From Gemmatimonadota bacterium (lineage in GTDB: Bacteria; Latescibacterota; UBA2968; UBA8231), in assembly GCA_018673255.1 (NCBI GenBank), contig JABHDC010000164.1, forward strand, positions 1 through 38,065: a DNA stretch of 38,065 nucleotides. Direction: 5' to 3'. Every line of letters begins with the position of its first letter. The stretch's first letter is position 1. Shown here piece after piece: positions 33,301 to 38,065 of the stretch. The position numbers and the translations under genes are program-made. The notes under the pieces were generated by a model that was not told the DNA's origin, searched no databases, and saw nothing but the letters and a program-made list of their open reading frames with translations.

Positions 33301-36134
33301 TCTTCATCGAAGGCAGCCAGGATCTCACCAGTGCCGATGTCGAGTTCAGCTGGGACGTGACCGATTCGGTCTTCGTTGCCGGCGACTCGGCTGCCGTTGA
33401 AGAGGGACACTACTACCTCTATGCCATCGCCAGTGACGGCGAGGATGTGGCCGTGGGGCAGGGCGATGGGCAACTGGCTCTCAAGCACTCGCCAACACTC
33501 ACCTTCTACGAGCCACCCAAGGATACCCACCGGCGCATCAACTCCGGGTCGCAGTCCGTCTATACGCTCCAGTGGCAGAAGGGGCCGGGGGATGCTGACT
33601 TCGACGATGATGCCACGATCGATCTCTACTTCACGACCGACAGCCCCCTCACCGTCAACTACGAGGGATACCCGGACTCACTGCGGAGTGATGTCGACAC
33701 ACGAGTCATCGAAAGCGGCCTGAGCGAGGACGGCGACGATGGGGCCAGTGACATGTACGTGTGGGATTTCCGCAGCGTCGTCAACGACATCCCCATCGCC
33801 GGTCGGCAGGTATGGGTCTATGCCCTCATTCGGGACACCAGAGGCAACGAGAATGTGGAACTGGGGGGCTCGATCACCGTCGATCACAGTCCCCGCATCG
33901 TGCTGCTCAGTTCCGATCTGGATGACCTGGCCAGTTTCGAGCAGAATGACGTGTTGCGTCTCACCTGGGATGACTATCTGGTCGATGATGGCTCAGGGAC
34001 CGACGATGCCCACATCCGAGTCTATGCCAGCACGCAGCCTTCCGGATTCTTCACCACCCTTTCCTCGCTGGAAGCCGACGTGGGGAGTGGGGCAACATTC
34101 CTCGTCAACAGCTCGGATGGTACGCTGGCTGGCCATATCCCCATCCGCGAGGACAGCACCGACTTCTACGACTGGAATACGAGGCTCTTTGGACCTGCCG
34201 GGGCGTATCTCGCGTATGCAGCGATCAGTCCGGATGGGACCTTCGGTGACAACAACAATGCCACCTTCGATGTATCCACCTCTGCGCTGACCATCTCCGG
34301 TACGGCCACGCCGCCCAATGTCGGCCTCAGTCCGACGGACGCCGCCGTCGCTATCGGGGATACACTGACCCTTGATGTCATGGTGCAGCACTCGAGCAAT
34401 CTGAATCTCATCCAGATCGTCCTGGATCTGAATGGCAGCGACTTTTCCGTCGTGGATCAGGGCGACCCGGGCGTCGTTCCCTTCATCGATCTCGACAATG
34501 TCTTCGCCGGATCCACACCAATCGAGAACCGGGTCGTGGGCAATCAGCTGCGATTCGCCAAGTCGTCCTTCACGGGCGAGCTGGTCGGCTCGACAACCGA
34601 ACCGGCCGCCCTGGCCAGAGTGCAACTGGTGGCCCGAGAGACGCTGACGGGGGCACCCAGTGTCTCCTTCTCCAACTTCGACACGGGCACCGTATTCGGT
34701 CTGGTCGGCCAGGGTGAGCCACTGGACTTCAATGATGGTCTCACGCTCACCGATGCAGATCTGACACGTCTTCGCCGGGGCGTGATCACAGCCACCGTCG
34801 AACTGGAAGGTCACACGGCGCCACTGGGATCGGGAGACCATTCCAGTCTGCTCGATATCCACCTGCGCATTCCCGGTAGCACGATCGACATCGACGATGC
34901 GAAATTCATCGCCGCCAATGATGCTGATCTGGCTACGGCCGATACCGTCGAAGTCAGTACCGATGCTGCGGGTGCGCTGACGCTCTTCAGTATTCCTGCC
35001 GGTCGTTACGTGCTCACCGTGAAAGATTCGAGCCATGTCAGCGGTCGCACCGATACGATCGTCATCCGGAATGGTGAAACGATCGATATCGTGTCGAGTG
35101 TTTCCGGCGCGCTGGAAGCATTGGGTTTCCTCGGGTCGGATCTCCGTGGCGACCCGACATTCGTGCTGCCCTCAACGGGTTCGCAATTGATCGCCGGCGA
35201 CGTGAGCGAAGACAATGAGATCAATGAAGATGATGTGAACCTGATCATCGCGGCGTGGGGTACGAATGCGGCCCTGCCCAGCTTCGAGCAGGCCGATATC
35301 AACAACGATGATATTGTGGGCGCCTCCGATCTGACGGTCACCACGTCCAACTTCGGCAACAGTGAAGGATTCGGGGCGCCACCGGTCTACAAGCCGACGA
35401 ATCGGCTCAGTAATGACGAGGCCGTCCTCGATCTGCAGGTCATCGGTGGCCCACCCACGACCACGCTTCGCCCCGGCGATGTGCTCGGTATCGAGGTCAG
35501 TGCCCACGGTCTGGGACAGCTGGCTGGCTACGAGTTCGATCTCGGCTTCGACGCAGGTCTCCTGCAGCCGCTGACACAGCGTACAGAGCGTGGAGACATC
35601 TTCGATGCCAATCCTCATGGCAGCGTCTTCCAGACACGTGTGGATGGAGACCGTCTGCGCGTGATCGGTTCCAGAGTGGGTAAGGATTGGGCCGCCACCG
35701 GGGAGGGACGTCTTCTTCGCCTCTGGTTCGAGGTCCAACAGGAGAGCCCACACCTGGCTGATGGGCTGGAGTTGGGCGATGGAGTCCTCCTGGACCCCGG
35801 CTATGCACCGCAGGCCATCTCCTGGCAGAGCAGTGTGAGTGATCTGCTGCTGCCCCGAGAGACGACGCTACAGCAGAATTACCCGAATCCATTCAATCCG
35901 ACCACCGTATTGCCCTTCTCGCTGAAACGGGATCAGGATGTGCGGCTGGAGATCTACAACGTCCTCGGTCAACGGATCCGCACGCTGGTGGAAGGACCGA
36001 TGTCTGCCGGATTCCACACGCTGGTCTGGAATGGTCGTGATGATGTGGGGCGCCATGTCGGGGCAGGTCTCTACTTCACGCTGCTGGAGACTGAATCCAT
36101 CCGCCACACACGCAAGATGAGCCTGCTGAAGTAG
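30390..36134 (+). CDS. Giant secreted protein with propeller, Ig-like repeats, cohesin-dockerin-cohesin and FlgD-like C-terminus
   Basis: A predicted exported protein of 1914 residues if it starts at the GTG at 30390 (GGAGGG just upstream). An ATG at 30372 is the main alternative; the open frame reaches 30156. A signal peptide (WVGLFAVLTSFSIAEAA) ends near residue 49. Residues about 50-745 form a BNR-type propeller (YARSNDNGLNFTSP, DLEIDSRGNPRVVYAF, LNYSPNGGASW). Four Ig-like repeats follow (about 755-1304), the first three ending near IRHKP, LKHSP and VDHSP. Then come a cohesin-like module (1308-1458), a carboxypeptidase-regulatory-like domain (1464-1578) and a dockerin-like module (1602-1659) with two calcium-loop repeats, GDVSEDNEINEDDVNLII and ADINNDDIVGASDL. 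A second cohesin-like module (1678-1814) and the NYPNPFNPTT sorting-like C-terminus complete it. The next gene is a paralogue. Confidence 0.85.
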   Translation: MIFQSCRLPEQVTPADNTGLPYRLRRLSGRGTAWVGLFAVLTSFSIAEAAQPVFENRTPTGFSITDSLVRTDFVEATDITVRVDLNQAATPSYPVIGHFHNLERATALHTDAIDGLRADLAVGDGGTVHMAWISSVVEGSVSTPVYHVNYARSNDNGLNFTSPVSVSGSLRFDLLTADGPGTSFSTLDLEIDSRGNPRVVYAFDASPDGRTATFNARPDNIYLNYSPNGGASWLPANSAIQVNDSTDVEGRSSAFPQMAIDERDNIYISYVRGVSALADDIMLARVDRSTSPFTMETVGGADGGVRLTVNTSRQTGPDLAIGTGDVLHVLYFEDNVVPANSQIEHKTLLADDWNDVSGLGWDQDVAGAAVDGFDPSPGGNPALNTNARYLFPTALVDTISTPDRIYAFYKFGDATLESVAYNYYDYDHAKAGGGNWNAAQASTVWSTAASPIFSSGDLETNIELEWELVDRVSAVLDDRRPDTGEIHIAFSAGYSNTTLGTPGEQDIYYGYFNGNSWTLPERVADDDAGTIDGVAATDVFLQSPILAKRPGDENIYMAFVGGTAEGYGVDNTFDADQHAYFKVLGRSVASEDQSHPVGGYQYDLTYTPILAHDATTDIEDNVVYVHVADHIDGSGLGATGRQGDGFLAGDWENVGTSLQDNDKYFEGQVNEDASSDHEWGDDDDKVGLLVKLNILGSDSSTNLQLITSSTASDAGTGQGTRTIRVGNAPPVSLAINDFFMLGAEIDIIDANRAPTIAITQPDGSLDSANTSYTIRYDLTDVDDDFTSGLQASLYFAESGALSSVSDVRIFGTLIADENDDSGVNSSGTDDFLEGKSESYTWDEPPAALRSLLFASIYQVRDGDYYIYLVADDGKNPPSFTVSPGVVTIRHKPLVQFVDPIGIDTVDTGVRTGSHANPYDFDFLIRDFDGQGSTQVALFYSAVNGLTSVSVSGTYPNQNFALGKSISGTRGVFIEGSQDLTSADVEFSWDVTDSVFVAGDSAAVEEGHYYLYAIASDGEDVAVGQGDGQLALKHSPTLTFYEPPKDTHRRINSGSQSVYTLQWQKGPGDADFDDDATIDLYFTTDSPLTVNYEGYPDSLRSDVDTRVIESGLSEDGDDGASDMYVWDFRSVVNDIPIAGRQVWVYALIRDTRGNENVELGGSITVDHSPRIVLLSSDLDDLASFEQNDVLRLTWDDYLVDDGSGTDDAHIRVYASTQPSGFFTTLSSLEADVGSGATFLVNSSDGTLAGHIPIREDSTDFYDWNTRLFGPAGAYLAYAAISPDGTFGDNNNATFDVSTSALTISGTATPPNVGLSPTDAAVAIGDTLTLDVMVQHSSNLNLIQIVLDLNGSDFSVVDQGDPGVVPFIDLDNVFAGSTPIENRVVGNQLRFAKSSFTGELVGSTTEPAALARVQLVARETLTGAPSVSFSNFDTGTVFGLVGQGEPLDFNDGLTLTDADLTRLRRGVITATVELEGHTAPLGSGDHSSLLDIHLRIPGSTIDIDDAKFIAANDADLATADTVEVSTDAAGALTLFSIPAGRYVLTVKDSSHVSGRTDTIVIRNGETIDIVSSVSGALEALGFLGSDLRGDPTFVLPSTGSQLIAGDVSEDNEINEDDVNLIIAAWGTNAALPSFEQADINNDDIVGASDLTVTTSNFGNSEGFGAPPVYKPTNRLSNDEAVLDLQVIGGPPTTTLRPGDVLGIEVSAHGLGQLAGYEFDLGFDAGLLQPLTQRTERGDIFDANPHGSVFQTRVDGDRLRVIGSRVGKDWAATGEGRLLRLWFEVQQESPHLADGLELGDGVLLDPGYAPQAISWQSSVSDLLLPRETTLQQNYPNPFNPTTVLPFSLKRDQDVRLEIYNVLGQRIRTLVEGPMSAGFHTLVWNGRDDVGRHVGAGLYFTLLETESIRHTRKMSLLK

Positions 36135-36141
36135 GGCTGAT

Positions 36142-38065
36142 ATGCGCTACGCAACCCTCATCCTTCTGCTGCTGGCGGCTCCAATCCGAGCCGCGGCCCC
36201 CATCTTTGAGAATGGGACACCTGTCGGCTTTGTCACACCGGACAGCACCACGACACAGGACTTCGTCAGTGGCGCGACGGTTGAGATCCGCGTCGATCTG
36301 AACCAGGCCGCGACCGACGACCATCCGGTGATCGGTCACTTCCACAGTCTGGAACGGTCCGAGCAACTCAGTACCACCGACACGGATGGCTCGTGGGTCG
36401 ACGTGGCCATGTGGGACGAGGCACCATTCGGGACCGTCAGTGGATCAATCAATGCGATCCACATGGCCTGGATCGAAGCTTCGACGTCGACGACGGGACC
36501 CGCCTTTACGGGTGGCTCGACGCCCGCATACGAGGTGTACTACGCGCGCAGTGAAGACGGGGGCGCCAGCTTCAGCAGTCCCTTGAGTGTGTCCGCTGGC
36601 CTCAGCTACTACGTGCTGAGTGTCGATGGTGCGGGCAGCTCCTTCTCCACGCTGGATCTGGAGGTCGATAGCCGTGGCAACCCGCGCGTCACCTACGCCT
36701 TCGTGACAACGGCCGACCACAGTGCGAATCGCAATGTCTACTTCGCCTACTCAGATTCTGGTGGCCACAGCTGGAAAACGCCCATCAGCGTCAACGATGT
36801 GAGCACCATCGGGACCGAGGGGACGGCCAGTGCCTTCCCCCGCATGGTGGTGGACGATCGTGATGAGATCTTCATCGCCTACGAGCGGGGCACCGATGCG
36901 GCCACCGGTGATATCATTCTCGCCAAGGTCAATCGGACGACCTCGCCCTTCAGCATGGAAGCGATCGGTTCGCTCGGTACGGTCGGGTCCGCCGGTGGCG
37001 TACGCCTGACCGTGGATGGCAAGCGGCACACAGGCGTAGATCTGGCCCTGGGAGATGACGATGCCCTCCATGCCGTCTATTTCTCTGACGCGGATAATCG
37101 GATCGAGTACAAGCGTGCGGCGACCGATGACAGCTGGCTCGATGTGTCTGCCGATGGCTGGGATCGGGATGTCGATGGTTCCGTCGTCGGCTCCTTCGTC
37201 GATGAAGCAGCCGGCAATACTGCCCTCGATGTAGATGTGACTCACTTTTTCCCCACGATCGTCGTCGATCGCCAGCGTCTGCCCGATCGTGTGTATTCGG
37301 TCTACAAATACGCCGACAGCACGCCAATCGAGGGGATCTATCTCAATCAATACGATGATGATGGTTCCACAGGAGCCAGCGCGACATGGGGCACCGCGAC
37401 CACTGCATGGAGCACAGGCGCCACGCCACTGTTTGCCGATGGCCTGGGCGAATACGGGCCGGAACTGGACTGGTTCCACACGGAGCGGGTCGCAGCCTTC
37501 GTCGACGATCGCCTGACGGACGAGCGAGGTGATCTCCATATCGCCTTCAGCGCCGGCTATTCCGGGTCGTTGGCAGATGAGCATGACATCTATCTGGCCA
37601 CCTACAATGGTGCGAGTTGGACTTTGCCCGAGAAGGTTGCCGACGTCGACAGTGATGGTGCAGGTACCGAGGATGGCATCGCCAATACAGACATCTACCT
37701 CGGCTCACCGGCCCTGACGCATTACCCCGACAGTGATCATCTCTTTCTGGCTTTCATCGGTGGGACCGGTGAGGGCTACGGTATCAATGGGGTCAGCAAT
37801 GTCGACCATCACCCGTATTTCAAGGTGCTGGGCCGCGACATCACGGTCGAAGACGAATCCGTGCCTTCCGGCGCCTACCAATACACCCTCTCCTATGCAC
37901 CCGTGAATCCGCAGACACCTGCCGCGGAGCGGGCGGACAGACCCGTGTGGGTGCACGTGGCTGATCCGACAGATGGCAGCGATCTGGGCGCGCGCGACCA
38001 GCTCACCGATGGCTTCCTGGCAGGTACGTGGGAGCGTGTGGGCACATCTCTGCAGGATACCCACA
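36142..38065 (+). CDS. Paralogue of the giant propeller/cohesin protein (partial at right edge)
   Basis: An open frame of 641 codons runs from the ATG at 36142 to the window edge with no stop, so its C-terminus is unknown. It starts with a compact signal peptide (MRYATLILLLLAAPIRAA). It then matches the neighbour closely: APIFENGTPVGF versus QPVFENRTPTGF, RVDLNQAAT in both, VIGHFHSLER versus VIGHFHNLER, and SSFSTLDLEVDSRGNPRV versus TSFSTLDLEIDSRGNPRV. Asp-box-like units recur (SEDGGASF, SDSGGHSW). The cut falls in the region corresponding to about residue 650 of the neighbour (GFLAGTWERVGTSLQD). It lies only 7 bp after the upstream stop, so the two are one operon and an old tandem duplication. 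Whether it also has Ig, cohesin and dockerin modules cannot be seen here. Confidence 0.85.
   Translation, partial: MRYATLILLLLAAPIRAAAPIFENGTPVGFVTPDSTTTQDFVSGATVEIRVDLNQAATDDHPVIGHFHSLERSEQLSTTDTDGSWVDVAMWDEAPFGTVSGSINAIHMAWIEASTSTTGPAFTGGSTPAYEVYYARSEDGGASFSSPLSVSAGLSYYVLSVDGAGSSFSTLDLEVDSRGNPRVTYAFVTTADHSANRNVYFAYSDSGGHSWKTPISVNDVSTIGTEGTASAFPRMVVDDRDEIFIAYERGTDAATGDIILAKVNRTTSPFSMEAIGSLGTVGSAGGVRLTVDGKRHTGVDLALGDDDALHAVYFSDADNRIEYKRAATDDSWLDVSADGWDRDVDGSVVGSFVDEAAGNTALDVDVTHFFPTIVVDRQRLPDRVYSVYKYADSTPIEGIYLNQYDDDGSTGASATWGTATTAWSTGATPLFADGLGEYGPELDWFHTERVAAFVDDRLTDERGDLHIAFSAGYSGSLADEHDIYLATYNGASWTLPEKVADVDSDGAGTEDGIANTDIYLGSPALTHYPDSDHLFLAFIGGTGEGYGINGVSNVDHHPYFKVLGRDITVEDESVPSGAYQYTLSYAPVNPQTPAAERADRPVWVHVADPTDGSDLGARDQLTDGFLAGTWERVGTSLQDTH

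Noticed and set aside
1..38065. tRNA, rRNA, CRISPR arrays, prophage or complete IS elements
   Set aside because: No cloverleaf, ribosomal sequence, regularly spaced repeats or transposase/integrase frame was seen on either strand.

Overview
The window is GC-rich, densely coded bacterial DNA from a Gram-negative organism. It carries lipoproteins with signal peptides, a periplasmic adaptor with two RND pumps, and very large secreted proteins that end in a FlgD-like/T9SS-like C-terminal module with an N-[YF]-P-N-P-F-N-P start. This C-terminal module, together with sialidase-like, DUF6807 (PmoA-like), sulfatase-maturase, polysaccharide-lyase-like and DUF5069 genes, suggests an uncultivated FCB-group lineage, perhaps Latescibacterota (WS3). 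That placement is inference; the window has no rRNA or other phylogenetic marker.

Layout. (1) 1-8748: a partial membrane protein at the left edge, divergent from an efflux operon of one adaptor lipoprotein and two RND permeases, the first of them abnormally large. (2) 8751-8906: a 156-bp imperfect palindrome immediately after the pump operon. (3) 8957-12751: a small lipoprotein on the minus strand, then a plus-strand set of sialidase-like propeller, glycerophosphodiester phosphodiesterase and a protein of unknown function. (4) 12647-16456: housekeeping genes, namely a GT-C glycosyltransferase, ClpP (with a good promoter and terminator), MutM and a two-domain VOC protein. (5) 16662-21391: a tight four-gene operon with a triplicated DUF5069 protein, a class-I amidotransferase-fold hydrolase, a BNR propeller and a lyase-like protein, followed by two strong hairpins. 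(6) 21573-22253: a calcineurin-like phosphatase, divergent from the next operon.

(7) 22400-26055: a five-gene operon of a radical SAM/SPASM sulfatase-maturase-like enzyme with a SEC-C tail, a DUF6807 protein, and a three-subunit nitrile hydratase/thiocyanate hydrolase-family enzyme. Its beta chain is divided into two genes and it has a cobalt-type CTLCSC site. A promoter with an operator-like palindrome over its -10 box precedes the operon, and a strong terminator follows it. (8) 26144-38065: three giant secreted proteins. A 1274-residue Ig/cadherin-like protein with an N-terminal cohesin-like module is divergent from a 1914-residue protein that carries a BNR-type propeller, four Ig-like repeats, a cohesin-like module, a dockerin-like module, a second cohesin-like module and the C-terminal sorting-like module. 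Seven bases later comes a paralogue of the second protein, cut by the right edge.

The most promising candidates for something new are the cohesin-dockerin-cohesin surface proteins with their tandem paralogue, the split-beta nitrile hydratase-family operon, the RND pump with an extra membrane block, and the long palindrome at 8751-8906. Interpretations rest on reading motifs by eye; no database search was possible.
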